From: Coenobita brevimanus
Lineage: Eukaryota > Arthropoda > Malacostraca > Decapoda > Coenobitidae
Direction: 5' to 3'
DNA: 64,000 nt
Assembly: GCA_032717465.1 (NCBI GenBank)
Contig: CM064713.1
Coordinates: 9,265,950 to 9,329,949, forward strand
Position numbers and translations under genes: made by a program. Positions 22,151 to 39,540 of the stretch are shown here, one piece after another. Positions within the stretch are counted from its first letter, which is position 1. The number at the start of each line of letters is the position of its first letter. The notes under the pieces are model-generated. The model was not told the origin of the DNA, ran no database searches, and saw only the letters and a list, made by a program, of their open reading frames with translations.

Positions 22151-23040
22151 AAACCCCATACACTTCTCGGTTACCTTACAGGCCACATCCGATCGTAGGA
22201 ATTTCACCAGTATACCGCCAGGCCTTTTTGTCGTTGTTTGGACTACACGAAACCATTTGGGCTATCAGTCAGTGTAGTGTCACCTGAAGACACCATTACA
22301 GAGTGTGTAGATGGTGGGCGATCTGACTTAATAAAGGAACAAACAAAGTATTTGGGCATTTTTAAGGATACAGTGGAAATGCTGAAATAGGCAGAACGTA
22401 CTGTACTAAGATGGTAGCAGGGCTAAGGGAGAGAGTACAGAAATTCTTCTCATTGCGACAGCAAAGATTCCCTGTAGACGAAAAACTTAAAAGTGAAATG
22501 CGTTCCTTTCATGGACCGTACTTTTCTGATTGCTGCGTATGTAAATGTGTGTATTATTAAGTGTGCTAAAACGATTTCTACATTCTGTGGAGTGAAATGG
22601 CCAGAATTAGTTAGTGCTATAACAAAAAGCTATATCTGGGCTGGAAGATCAGCGTTCATAATTACGTTTCAACGTTCTACTACCGTTGTTTTATGTGGGA
22701 CTCTTTCAGTAACAGTAATGAAATCTGTCACAAAAAAAAAAAAAAAGGTGCAGCGTTCTGTATGTTTTTTTTGTTTTTTTTTTTCTGCATTGAATGTATT
22801 AATTATTCACAAAAACATTGGCATTCAGCCTTTATGACATAGGGTCAAAGTGGACGACTTGACACTTGATTTACAAATTATTTGTTTTCTCATGAAAACC
22901 TTGATGTCACGACCTCCCAAACTATTACCGATTCTTAGTGTCAGACCGACATGTTAGAAGAGTATTTCTTTACCTGGTATCTTGATTTATGAAATACTTT
23001 ATGCCTTGTATATATAGTAAGAATTTATCATTCATCTATC
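22151..23040. other. Unassigned stretch with a SINE family 2 scrap
   Basis: A piece near 22243-22295 (TACACGAAACCATTTGGGCT, CAGTGTAGTGTCACC) matches the repeat family at 25567-26090. Downstream, 22335-22500 has a weak LINE-like flavour (TKYLGIFKD in one frame), but the frame breaks quickly. The 114-residue open frame at 22493-22837 has no recognisable domain and contains A and T runs; I do not call it a gene. Confidence 0.4.
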
Positions 23041-23041
23041 G

Positions 23042-23145
<104 letters not shown>

Positions 23146-23430
23146 CCAGCAGTGTGAGGGCATTGTTACCTGTTGGTAGCTCTTTTTTCCTTATATGATT
23201 TTAATATACATTATAAATGACATGTCCCGATGTGTGTTTTACATAAATATTTTGCATGAAATAATCAAAAGAATAATTTATTAATCCATACTATAATTTT
23301 GGAGCAAGCATAACTAGATGGACAAATGAGACTCTGTTCATTTACATTTACATGAAATCATACGTGAGCTTGATTATGGATATTCGACCTAAAATGTTCC
23401 TCCAAATTCCATAATATTCATTTCCAAGCC

Positions 23431-24345
23431 TTGTACATGGATGGGGTAATAAAAGAGGTACAAGGTAGGGTAGTGGATGTTGGAGTGGCCCTGGTGAGAG
23501 AGGATAGTGTTTGGAAACTCCCTGTACTGTTGTTTGCAGATGATACTGTGTTGTTGAGTGAAGATGAAGGGGAGCTGCAAGGCTTGGTGGATGAGTTTGA
23601 GAGAGTGTGTAAGAAACGGAACCTAAAGGTGAATGTAGGGAAGAGTAAAGTGATGGTCTTTGAGAGAGGTGAAGTCAGTGAATGTATAGCGAGGTTGGAT
23701 GGTGAGGAATTGGAAAATGTGAGTACGTTTAAGTATTTGGGTAGTGTGATGAGTAAGGATGGAGGTTTGGAGGGTGAAGTGCTTGAAAGGGTACAGCAGG
23801 GAAGAAAGGTTGCTGGTTCCTTGAAAGCAGTGATAAGAAACAGGAAATGAGCATGGAAGTAAAAAAGTTACTACATGACAGTATTGTGATACCAACTCTA
23901 ACGTACGGAAGTGAAGCTTGGACGTTGTTGGAAGGACACAAGTCAAGAGTGAGAGCAGTGGAAATGAGTTATTTAAGAGGAGCTTGTGGAGTCACGTGGA
24001 GAGACAGGCTGACGAATGAGGATATAAAGGAGCGTTGTGGTGTTGATGTGGATGTGATAGGAAGCGTTGTGAGGAACACACTGAGGTGGTTTGGCCATGT
24101 GGAGAGGATGGAGGGTGAAAGACTGACGAAGAGAGTGTATGTGAGCGAGGTGGAGGGTGGAAGAGGGAGGGGGAGACCGAGGATGAGATGGAGGGATGGG
24201 GTGGAGAGGTATATGAGAGAGGGGGGTGTGAGTTGGGAGCAGGGTAGTGAAATGGCGGGAGACAGGGCGACTTGGAGGCGATTTGTTTGTGGCCACCCCA
24301 AACAGGATTGAGGCGTCTGGCAATAGATAGATAGATAGATAGATA
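23431..24345 (+). mobile_element. RTE-like LINE family B, best-preserved copy
   Basis: The first frame (23431-23850) starts inside the RT with YMDGVIKEVQGRV and has an intact FADDTVLLSEDEG box (FADD about residues 35-38), then FKYLGSVMSKDGG. A one-base loss near 23848 shifts to the frame 23847-24311, which carries LTYGSEAWTLLEG, VRAVEMSYLRGACGVTWRDR, NTLRWFGHVERMEGERLTK and GRGRPRMRWRDGVERYM. The stop is followed by a (GATA)n tail at about 24325-24345. It is 5'-truncated, with no endonuclease. This copy shows what the dead copies at 1083 and 17971 have lost. Confidence 0.9.
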
Positions 24346-24499
24346 CACTAAAGAAAGAATAATAACAACACTGGTCAGTTCTCTTGGGAGGCATTTACTC
24401 TTATTTCTAAGGTAAGTTTGCTGTTTTTGTTCTCGTCACGTTGTTTATTCATCCCGGAAAACAAAATGTCAAGCCAAGCAAAATGCGGCAGAGCAGAGC

Positions 24500-24627
24500 A
24501 TGTTCTGCGTCGCCGCTCTGTGCCTGGCGCTGATGTATAAAAGTGAGATGATCGAGAAGACACTCAGTAGGGAAGGTATCCGAGTGATGGAAGTTTCTGC
24601 TGTTTGGAAACCTTACAAAGAGAAGGT
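24500..24627 (+). CDS. Hypothetical first coding exon
   Basis: If transcription started at 24566, the first ATG would be 24586, giving MEVSAVWKPYKEK before a GT donor near 24628. The same frame is also open from the ATG at 24500, beginning MFCVAALCLALMYKSEM, which would require an upstream start. No domain was recognised, and no matching acceptor or second exon could be identified by eye. It may be chance. Confidence 0.2.
24536..24570 (+). promoter_or_regulatory. Candidate core promoter (TATA + arthropod initiator)
   Basis: TATAAAA lies at 24536-24542 and TCAGT at 24564-24568, so the initiator A (24566) is 30 bases after the first T of the TATA box. This is the usual spacing in arthropod TATA promoters, and TCAGT is the usual arthropod initiator. 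ATG follows at 24586 and AAG/GTAGGC, a possible splice donor, at about 24622-24630. These are sequence matches only; short motifs of this kind also occur by chance. Confidence 0.4.
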
Positions 24628-24691
24628 AGGCCCTGCCACGCCCTTAAAGAGGTGTGTTAATACTTCGTGTTGTGATTTTTAACAGTTTCAA

Positions 24692-25566
<875 letters not shown>

Positions 25567-26090
25567 ACTTCATCCATCCAACCATCCATCATCCAATCCT
25601 ATATTGCCCCAAGAGGAGCGTAGGAGCCCGGGGCTAGGCAGTTGGTCTCGACATTTAAGACGAGAGTGACCAGCCTCACTCATCCATGAGTGGCATTACA
25701 TGAGCAATGAACCCCAACCACCCTTTGGATATAAACCTTCACCGGCTCAATCCGATTGGAGCGCAATAATTACCCACTAAACCACCAGGTGCCAAGATTT
25801 GGTTATATGGTTACCACCCAGCGTAGTAAATGGTCTCCTGGTGTACACGAAACCATTTGGCTTGTCACTCAGTGTAGAGTCACCCACAGGCAGAAGAAAA
25901 AGGAATGAATAAAGGAAAGAAAGACAGAAGAGGGAGTGTAAAGTCACCCGTAGGCAGAAGGACAAGGAAAGAATGAAGGATAGAAAGACAGAAGAGGATG
26001 GAAGGAAAGAAGGATGGAAGAGAGGAAAAGGCAGACACCCGAGAGCAGCAATACATCGAGTGAGTGGATGGTGAGCGCCCCCACCTACTT
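25567..26090 (-). mobile_element. Interspersed repeat family 2 (tRNA-like boxes, GATG tail)
   Basis: On the minus strand the order is GGTGGGGGCGCTCACCATCC, a GA/CT-rich part, CAAATGGTTTCGTGTACACC, an A-box-like TGGTTTAGTGGG, a B-box-like GGTTTATATCC, GTAGGAGCCCGG reversed, and a GATGGATGG tail at 25567-25590. The plus-strand copy at 54855-55378 has the same order. The pol III-like boxes sit mid-element. It is noncoding. Confidence 0.75.
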
Positions 26091-26131
26091 ACAAGATGCT
26101 AATGAGTAGTATACAAAGTGAATCGCTTAGA

Positions 26132-26174
26132 TGAGGTGTTAGGGAGCTTCCTTAACCGACGGGAAAACAGGCTA
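26132..26174. mobile_element. ~215-bp MITE family, copy c (right end only)
   Basis: GAGGTGTTAGGGAGCTTCC then TTAACCGACGGGAAAACAGGC is the inverted form of the family's left end. Confidence 0.55.
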
Positions 26175-27734
26175 TAGTGTTACACTGTGGGAAAGGAATG
26201 GCACCATGAATGCTGACTATTCCAGTTCAGCACAACTGTACTAATATGCATGAAAGAATGAAAGTAACCATTACCAAATAATTAAAAATATGGACAGAAG
26301 AAAAAGAGGTACGTGTATGGATTGATTAATGTTACTAACCCGATTTTGATGGATACTGCTTCTAACACAATCACTACGAGGGTTCTGATGATCTTGAATA
26401 ACGTCGCCTTGAGGTACAGGGAATACAAGTACAGAAAACGCCATATTACTGAAGGATCGAACGTAAAAGCAAGCAGCAACCGCCCCCCCCCCCCCCCAAA
26501 AAAAAAAAAAAAAAAAAAAAAAAGGTCAGAAGAACGGTGTCCTCCATATTAGAGAGAACAACAGTGATGTATTATTGCAGAGAACTGAGTCCAAGACAGG
26601 ACTGGAGTCATTGAAAGGAAAAGTCTTAGAGTACAACATGTTTTATAAAGCAGATTTTACCCACACACGACATCCGTACACTGCACAAAGGACAATACGG
26701 ATCCTGTATAGAGTCGGTCTTTGTGCAGGGTCTAAAGGATTACCAAGCATCCACGCCTCCAGTTCCCACAATCTCTTTGAAGTACACTTTTTAAGAGCAA
26801 TAATGTTACCTTTCCCAGGGACAGCACAACATTGAGAACTTTAATCAGAATTAATTAATATAATAAGGAGAGTGAGATTATGATTCACATAGTAGCCAGT
26901 CCATTAAAGGTAAGGGGATAGTCATTTACGTGACTTTGGACATAGACTCAGCAGTCCATACGACACTTTGGCAGAGAGAAACACACCATCACATGTCACA
27001 TCTTGGACATTAATACTGAATCAGTTATACGCCAACATTCTAGCTTGAATGTGATGGAACTAACGGGGATATATTACATGACGTTCTGGTTAGTCCTGTG
27101 AAAATTTAGTAAACAGTCATAATGAAAAGCAACTCATTAATTTATTCCGTGATTCAACTGGGACTTATCTCACAATCATACCGTCAAGACTCCACTCCTC
27201 TCTCATACTATAAATAACCTTTATAAAAATTATACAGTACATTACATGACGTTTTCTTTTCTTTCCCGTAACGCCCATATGAAGTTTTATCACTTATTTG
27301 CAGCGACATGTCGACCAGACTTCGTTACCTCTCATAAGCTGCGCTAAATTCTTGTTTCACACATATGAGGTCTTCGGAAACATAATGAAGAAATAAATAT
27401 ATCATCATCAACATCTCACTAATTATTAAAGTGGGAAGTTACACGAAACAACAACAGAAATGATAAAATAACGATGAAGCAACGACCAGCGAACTAGGCC
27501 ACACCAACTGGCAGATATCGGTATTCTCTGATTCATTTCACAGGCCAAACGATCCACACAAAACTGGACTTCAAAATGCCTGTGAAATAAAGCTATGCCG
27601 TCGACTGCCAGGTTAACAAGTGGATACAACCCTTACTGAACTTGGCAGCCGACAGTGTGGCTCCATCCCACAAGCAGAATTAGATGGACGAAGAAACCAA
27701 GAGAACAGATGAGATTATTAAAGATATAAGTTTT
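26175..27734. other. Unassigned AT-rich stretch
   Basis: Holds a C-run then A-run at 26481-26523 and short open frames without domains. No gene was supported. Confidence 0.5.
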
Positions 27735-27735
27735 A

Positions 27736-27738
<3 letters not shown>

Positions 27739-27775
<37 letters not shown>

Positions 27776-27900
27776 TCCAACTCTGGGCATAGGGTTCACA
27801 GCCTGCTACCAAGGCCCACTAGTCCTCCTACATACCATACAACTCCACATGTCACCACCTATCTCGGTGACCATTCATATACTCTGACTGCCTGCTGCCT
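27739..27900 (-). mobile_element. SINE family 1 fragment with poly-A tail
   Basis: A T-run at 27739-27774 (a poly-A tail on the minus strand) is followed by GTCCAACTCTGGGCATAGGG and CACAGCCTGCTACCAAGGC, the 3' end of the SINE. The copy loses similarity after about 27870, and no tRNA head remains. Confidence 0.65.
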
Positions 27901-28268
27901 AGGACTCGAAAGAAGGAAAACCGGGCTGCACAATATTCAAAATATCACCTAGCCAACGCCTCATATGAATCTTAAAAAAAAAAAAAATGGTTGGTTAATT
28001 CGGTCTTGTGATTCCTAGCACCTGAATTAAGCTTGTGACTCGTAATATGAAACCTTTCGAAATTATTGTTATTTTTTCATGCAAGCTGGTGGTGCATCTG
28101 TTCGTACTTTCAGCTTACAGTTGGGAGAACCAGAGTTTATTTTTCAGCACTGTAATTGGGACCTGGATGTAAACTGATACAGCGGGTTATATCCTATGGG
28201 AAAACTGAGACGGGGATAAAAGTTGTCTGCCTTAACCATCCTCGAGCTGTTAAAAGACAAATCTACAG

Positions 28269-28473
28269 CTCGTATTCTGGAAGCTCCCTAACACCTCTTC
28301 TTATCGACTTAATTATGGATATTAATGGTAAATATTTTTTGCTGTAGTTATGCGGAGTATGGCGATACTAAAAGTATTTATGTGACAGCAGAGGACAGTA
28401 AGGTGTAAAAAATAGAATAAATCACCTAGGGAAAGATGTTAGGGAGCTGTCTCAGCCAACGAAATGCAGGCCT
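28269..28473. mobile_element. ~215-bp MITE family, copy d
   Basis: The left end is CTCGTATTCTGGAAGCTCCC, missing about 10 bases of the consensus. The middle has GGAGTATGGCGATACTAAAAG and CAGTAAGGTGTAAAAAATAG. The right end is GTTAGGGAGCTGTCTCAGCC then AACGAAATGCAGGCC, the inverted left end. Confidence 0.75.
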
Positions 28474-28600
28474 AAGTCATTTAAACATTTCATCACGGTA
28501 CCGTCTTAAATTAGTTTTCCTGCTGGCAGTTAATATTATTTTGGGAGAGACCACTAGTAGGCGTGAAGTACATGAAGACCATATTTCACTCTCACAGGGT

Positions 28601-28824
28601 CACGTTCTCGTCAGGTAAGGAAGCTCCCTAACACCTGTTCCTTAGCGACTTGTTTTTGAACGAGGCTGGTTAATAGCAATTTGTATGAAATTTGTGCCGT
28701 GAATGATAATATTTCAATTAATTTAATAAACAGAAGAGAACAGTAAGGAGTATCTTGATACGCAATATAAACTGCCAAGGAAGAACTGTCATGGAGCCTC
28801 CTTAACCAACGCGAATACAGACAC
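28601..28824. mobile_element. ~215-bp MITE family, copy e
   Basis: The left end reads CACGTTCTCGTCAGGTAAGG then AAGCTCCCTAACACCTGTTCC. The right end reads GGAGCCTCCTTAACCAACGC then GAATACAG. It lies 130 bp from copy d in the same orientation. Confidence 0.75.
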
Positions 28825-29734
28825 CAATCCGAAAAGTTTATCCTATTGCGAAAAGAATTATCTTGAGTTGCGAAAGTAAACAAAATCTTGGTAGTTAAAG
28901 AGTAAACATAGAAACTTTGGTTTTCCAGGTATAAGAATAGACATCTTTCATAACAAGATCTTGAAATCTCCAGGTGATTTTATTGAGGCTGGGAGAAAAA
29001 AATCAGAGCTTGAACTTGGGCAGTCAAATATATCTTTCATGAACCCCTTGAATAAGAGAAATTCATCCCGAGTTTAATATTATTTCCTAGAGGCAACCAT
29101 AAACTTATGACACAATCGTCGTAACCAGGTTAATAATCTTGAGGGTTTTATGCAGTTTGTAATAGACTGCATGTGACCTTCATTAAACTCTTTAATAAAT
29201 GTCCTTCATACTTCCAGTAAAACTGTTTAGTGATGGCCTGATGAATTTGAAAACGACGTCATCGGATTGAGGTTAACCCTGTCCCTCATGTTACGTCTTC
29301 TTTACCTTATTACTAACACAGCCCGGTATTTGGAGAGAATGCTTGTGCTGTGAGGAGGGATGCGGGAATTCTCTCCCTTGTGCAGACACCCAGACTACTT
29401 GGTAAGTTTTAGTGTTTACCGTATTTAGAGTTCAAATTTTATTTGTTTTACTTTATCGCATAGTTTCTTTAACCGCTGTCCGGTGCCACATGACGCATTT
29501 GTGCCGCCATTTTAATTCAGGTTAATCAATCAATCACTCAGCCCTAACGGCAGCAGACGGTTTCATTAAGTATTAGGAGTGGTTTCCCAAACTACCTTGA
29601 TTGGCTATACCAGTAAAAAGCTCCATTACAATTTGAAATCCTTTCTAAGCAGAAACTAGATTATTTGTATAGAACACAAATACACTGACAGGGCGACAGT
29701 ATTTTATTGCAGGTCTGCCCGCATTAAGGATGCA
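28825..29734. other. Unassigned stretch
   Basis: No coding frame or repeat family was recognised. Confidence 0.5.
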
Positions 29735-30072
29735 CAAAGTTTTAAATTATCATCATCAGTTGGTAGAGAGGTGGCCTGCAGTCGTACTGGACCCAGGTTC
29801 AAATCCCCGTTGGGGCAGAGGACACTTGAAGGATCTGAATTTAATAAAAGCAGACTTTACTGACGTACCAGTAGATCTGCCGACTAATACCAATACACCA
29901 GTCCAACACATCAGTCCTGTATGAGACAGCCCCAGCATGTATTCAATATGGACGGTGGGTGTTAGCGCCGAAGTAGTTACATGTAGAGATGTATGGTACG
30001 TAGGAGGACTGCTGGGCCTTTGGAGCAGGCTGTGATGCCTATGCCCAGAGTCGGAGATGTAAAAAAAAAAAA
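29735..30072 (+). mobile_element. SINE family 1, near full length
   Basis: The head has GTTGGTAGAGAGGTGGCC and the B box GGTTCAAATCC at about 29798-29808, as in a tRNA. The body has GGTGGGTGTTAGCGCCGAAG and GCCCAGAGTCGGAGATG, and the tail is poly-A at 30060-30072. Head, body and A-tail in this order define a tRNA-derived SINE. Confidence 0.8.
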
Positions 30073-30125
30073 TCTATACCTGTTCTCCCTCCCTACGACC
30101 GGGTGTGGTTAGGATCCATAGACCA

Positions 30126-30205
<80 letters not shown>

Positions 30206-30258
30206 CAGGGGACAGACGACAGGGCGACATGGAGGCATTTGCGTGTGGCCAGTCAGGC

Positions 30259-30350
<92 letters not shown>
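30126..30350. repeat. Two (TA)n arrays around a family B LINE scrap
   Basis: TA repeats fill 30126-30203 and 30262-30350. The 58 bases between them (GACAGGGCGACATGGAGGCA and the following TTTGCGTGTGGCCAG) match the last codons of family B (DRATWRRFVCG). The arrays probably grew from LINE 3' tails. Confidence 0.8.
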
Positions 30351-30355
<5 letters not shown>

Positions 30356-31725
30356 CAAGAAAGAAGGAACCAAAGGCCAGAAGCCCGCAAACCATTTCCT
30401 CCAGGAAAAAAACAAAACAATACAAAAGAGAGCCAAATTCAAGATCCATTCATTTCGAGATGCCTGGAGACACTGTTTGAAAGACTCCAGATCATAGGAA
30501 GTAGGAAATACAGACAGAGGGAGACAGTTCCAGAGATGACCTGTTGCATAAGTGAAGGACTGGGAGTAACGGTTAACTCTTGCATTAGTGAGTTGGACAG
30601 AAAAGGGATGAGAGTTTGCTGTTAGTCGTGTGCCTCGCACCCGTCGTAAAGGTGGAGGGATGCAAGCAGACAGTTCAGAGAAGCAGAGACCATTGAAGTA
30701 GCGATAGAAAAGAAATAAAAATGCAACAGTGTGGAAGAGGTTAAAGGGAGCCATTAAGAGGAGGAGAGTTGATGAGACGAAAAGCATTTGAGTCACCCTA
30801 TTGAGAAAAGCTGGAAGTGGGGAGCCTTCTCACACATGAAAGTTGTACTCTAAACAGGGGCGTATAAAACCCGTGTATGAAGTCAACAACTGTGCAGGGA
30901 TAAAGAAGGTATGGAGTCGGCTTAGCACACCCAATCTCTTGGAAGCAGATTTTACAAGAGATGCAATATGATCTTTCCAAGATAAGTCCCGAGGGAATGA
31001 AACCCCAAGCAAGTTCAAGGATGATGCAGGATTGAGCTTATTATTATTAAACATTAGTGGGTACTCCTGTGGAAGATTGTGTTGGGTTGATAGGTGTAAT
31101 AACTGAGTTTTTGATGCATTAAAAACAACAAGATTATTTTTACCCCAGTCACAGATATGTGCCAATTCAGACATTAGGTGTGTCATAGCCTCATCCCTTG
31201 TTTGTTGAAGTAACTGTTGAGATGAACGTTGCGGGAACCGAATGGAAAGGTGAAGGGTGGAATCATCAGCGTACGAGTGGACAGGTTTAGATGTACAGCT
31301 TAGAAGGTCATTGATGAATAAAAGGAAGAGAGTTGGTGATAGGACAGAGCCCTGATGAACACCACTGTTGATAGATCTAGGAGAAGAATGATGGCCGTCT
31401 ACAACAGCAGCTATAGAACGACCAGAAAGGAAGCTATAGATGAAGGCACAGATAGAAGGGTAGAAACCGTAGGAGGGCGGTTTGGAAAATAAAGATTTAT
31501 GCCAAACTCGATCGAAAGCCTTTTAGATGTCAAGTGCAATGGCAAAGCTTTCGCCAAAGTCCCGAAAGGAGGATGACCAGGAGTCTGAAAGGTAGGTGAG
31601 AAGATCGCCATTGGAGAGTCCCTGACGGAACTCATACTGACGATCAGAAAGAAGGTTGTGATAGGAATGATGCTTTAAAAGTTTTCTGTTAAGAATTGAC
31701 TCGAAAACTTTTGAGATACAGGATG

Positions 31726-32424
31726 TTAAAGCAATTGGACGATACTTAGAGTGTTTGGAATGGCCACCCTTCTTTGGAACTGGCTGAATGAGAGCAAACT
31801 TACAGCAAGAAGGAAACGTACATGTTGACAGACAAAGGTGAGTTTACCTAGGCAGGGAGTAAGCACTGAAGCACAGTTCTTGAGGGCAACAGGGGGGACT
31901 CCATCAGGCCCATATGCCTTGTTAGTACTGAGGCCAGTGATGACAGAAAATACACCAGATGAAGAAGCTTTCATGTCAGCCATGAGGATGTCCGAGGGGG
32001 GTAAATGATGGAGGAACAGACCGGAATCATCTAAGGTGGAATTGGAGGAGAAATTCTGAGCGAAAAGATCTGCTTTTTCAGTTGAAGAAATAGCTACAGA
32101 GCCATCAGAATAGAAAAGAGGAGGGAAGGATGATGAGGTAAAGTTGTTAGAAAGGTTTTTGGCAATGTGCCAGAAGGAGCGGGAAGAATTTGAGTTTGAG
32201 AGTTTAGAGCATTTAGTACGGATGAAATTATTGTTAACAGAGCGAAGAACAGACTTAGCATGATTCCAGGCAGAAACACAAACAAGATGTGATTCAGGGA
32301 TGGATTGGCTCTGGTACCTTTTATAGGCCCTCTCCTTGTTGCAGACAGCATTAGAACAAGCGTGATGAAACCAAAGCTTTCTTGCATTAGTTAGAGGATA
32401 TGAGAACGGAATGTATGCTTCCAT
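31726..32424 (-). pseudogene. RT linker and N-terminal RT of LINE copy 1
   Basis: This open segment of 232 residues starts at the C-terminal side of the endonuclease. It includes RSFWHIAKNLSNNF and the RT motif YGPDGVPPVALKNCASVL. Frameshifts separate it from the endonuclease segment upstream (32533-32904) and from the catalytic segment downstream (about 31187-31720). It is part of a decayed polyprotein. Confidence 0.75.
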
Positions 32425-32532
32425 GCCTGAGAGAATAATCTCCGTAATGCATAAGGCACACTCAGATGGCTCCTGGCCATGGAAGCAATAATCATTCCAC
32501 GGAAAATCAACGAAGTACTGCCTGAGGGCCTC

Positions 32533-32904
32533 TCAATCTGCAGCTCCAAATTGCCACAGACGACGTTTCTTTGGAGAGTCCATAGGCCATACCAGAGCGA
32601 TAGGACAGGTTAAGGTAATAAGGTTGTGATCAGAGAAGCCCAACAGAGAGGAAAGATTAACAGTGTAAGCAGAAGGATTAATTGTTAGGAAGAGGTCAAG
32701 AATGGTGGAACTCTCTCCAAGGCGGTCAGGGATACGGGTAGGGTGCTGTACAAGCTGCTCTGGGTCATTAAGGATAGGAAAGATGTAGGCTTGTTCACCA
32801 GGTGGATCAGTGAAAGGAGAGGAAAGCCAAAGATGGTGGTGAACATTGAAATCTCCTAGAATGGAGATTTCAGAGAAAGGAGAAATGAATAGAATGTGTT
32901 CCAT
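32533..32904 (-). pseudogene. APE-type endonuclease segment of LINE copy 1
   Basis: The motifs [36 protein letters not shown] and [13 protein letters not shown] match the C-terminal catalytic motifs (GDFN and SDH) of LINE endonucleases, which nick the target DNA. The frame stops after LWQFGAAD. Confidence 0.8.
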
Positions 32905-33240
32905 CGTACAAGCAAGATAGTCGAAGAATTTCTCATAGTAATATTAGGAGATAAGTAAAGAGCGCAGATATATTTAGTCAGTGAATGACAAGAAAGCCGA
33001 AGCCAGAGAGTAGAGAATTCAGAAGAATCATGTTCAGGAACACGAACGCAAGATAAATCGTTGCATATGTGCATACAGCAACCAGCTTTGGCTTTGAAAT
33101 AAGTATAGAGAAGGTAGGAGGAAACAGAAAAGGCTTTGCTGTCATTTGCCTCAGACAGCTGAGTCTCTGTCAAGAAGAGGTGAGGTTTAGAAAAGAGAGG
33201 TGGTGTCCGACAGAGGGAAATTTAGAGCATAGGTTAGTCT

Positions 33241-33244
<4 letters not shown>

Positions 33245-33332
<88 letters not shown>

Positions 33333-33420
33333 TAGATAGATAGATAGATAGATAGATTGATAGATAATAGAGATAGATAGATAGATAGATATAGATAGAT
33401 TGATTGATTGATAGATAGAT
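33245..33420. repeat. Compound (TA)n(GATA)n microsatellite
   Basis: TA at 33245-33330, then GATA with one interruption to 33420, directly at the 5' side of the LINE copy 1. Confidence 0.95.
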
Positions 33421-38760
<5,340 letters not shown>

Positions 38761-38771
38761 GGGACAGCTTG

Positions 38772-38946
<175 letters not shown>

Positions 38947-39098
38947 TTGTTACCCAAACTTCAGACCTTACAAGAAATAAATGATTGTTTATTTTCCCTT
39001 AATTTTAACTTCATACCTTAGCACATAAATAACGTTGCATGAGTGTTTTGTCTGACATTGTAAAGTAAATTCGTAGGCGCCTAATCCTCTACCCATAT

Positions 39099-39540
39099 GT
39101 GATGACAGATCGTTTGCATATAGTGAGGATGTGGCTGGAAGGCATATCGGTGAAAAACATTGCCCAGGAGACTGGTGCAAGTGTCTCCACGATTTACAGA
39201 TGGATTGACCGTTGGCAGCAGGAGAGAAACGTGGATGCCAAAGCTTGTCAGAGTATACGTCAGCTCGGAACCACATCCTGGAGAACGAGTATAGCGACAG
39301 GAGACGACACACTATCCCAGCAACGTCATTTCATTTCCCTGCCCACAGTTTTTTGTGCACAGTTAAACATCATCTCTTGGGACGCATATCCTCTTCCTTT
39401 TTATTCTTGAAAATAATCATTCTGGGGCTCCAAAATAAAAAGAATATTGCGGAACATCTCGTGGAGTCTCGTGCCTCGATCAGTTGCAAGCCAGTTTTGA
39501 TTTTTTGCTACCAACAAGCGTGACAGGACTAAACTGGCAG
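39099..39540 (+). pseudogene. Tc1/mariner-like transposase N-terminal fragment
   Basis: The frame begins MMTDRLHIVRMWLEGISVKN and AQETGASVSTIYRWIDRWQQ, a homeodomain-like helix-turn-helix with the spacing of Tc1-type DNA-binding domains. After a frame change near 39265, the text FPAHSFLCTVKHHLLGR resembles the second helix-turn-helix. No DDE catalytic domain follows. The superfamily call rests on these two short patterns. Confidence 0.5.

Larger units (their letters stand above)
30351..33240 (-). mobile_element. Jockey/CR1-group LINE, copy 1 (nearly full ORF2)
   Basis: Reading the minus strand from 33240 down, the order is: endonuclease start TETQLSEANDSK, endonuclease core [12 protein letters not shown] and LDLFLT...SDHNLI (32904-32533), linker, RT entry NKAYGPDGVPPVALKNC (about 31960-31900), and catalytic HSYADDSTLH at 31257-31280. 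The thumb NNLVVFNASKTQLL and a C-terminal tail ending [15 protein letters not shown] follow. The frame is broken in several places. A second copy of the same family is at 41640-44676. Confidence 0.85.

Noticed and set aside
30074..30796. Single 240-residue minus-strand open frame with Tyr-Ile tracts
   Set aside because: Only the first part is a LINE C-terminus; the rest runs through two (TA)n arrays and is not a protein.
33331..33420. CRISPR-like array in the GATA repeats
   Set aside because: It is a simple tetranucleotide array without spacers, in eukaryotic DNA.
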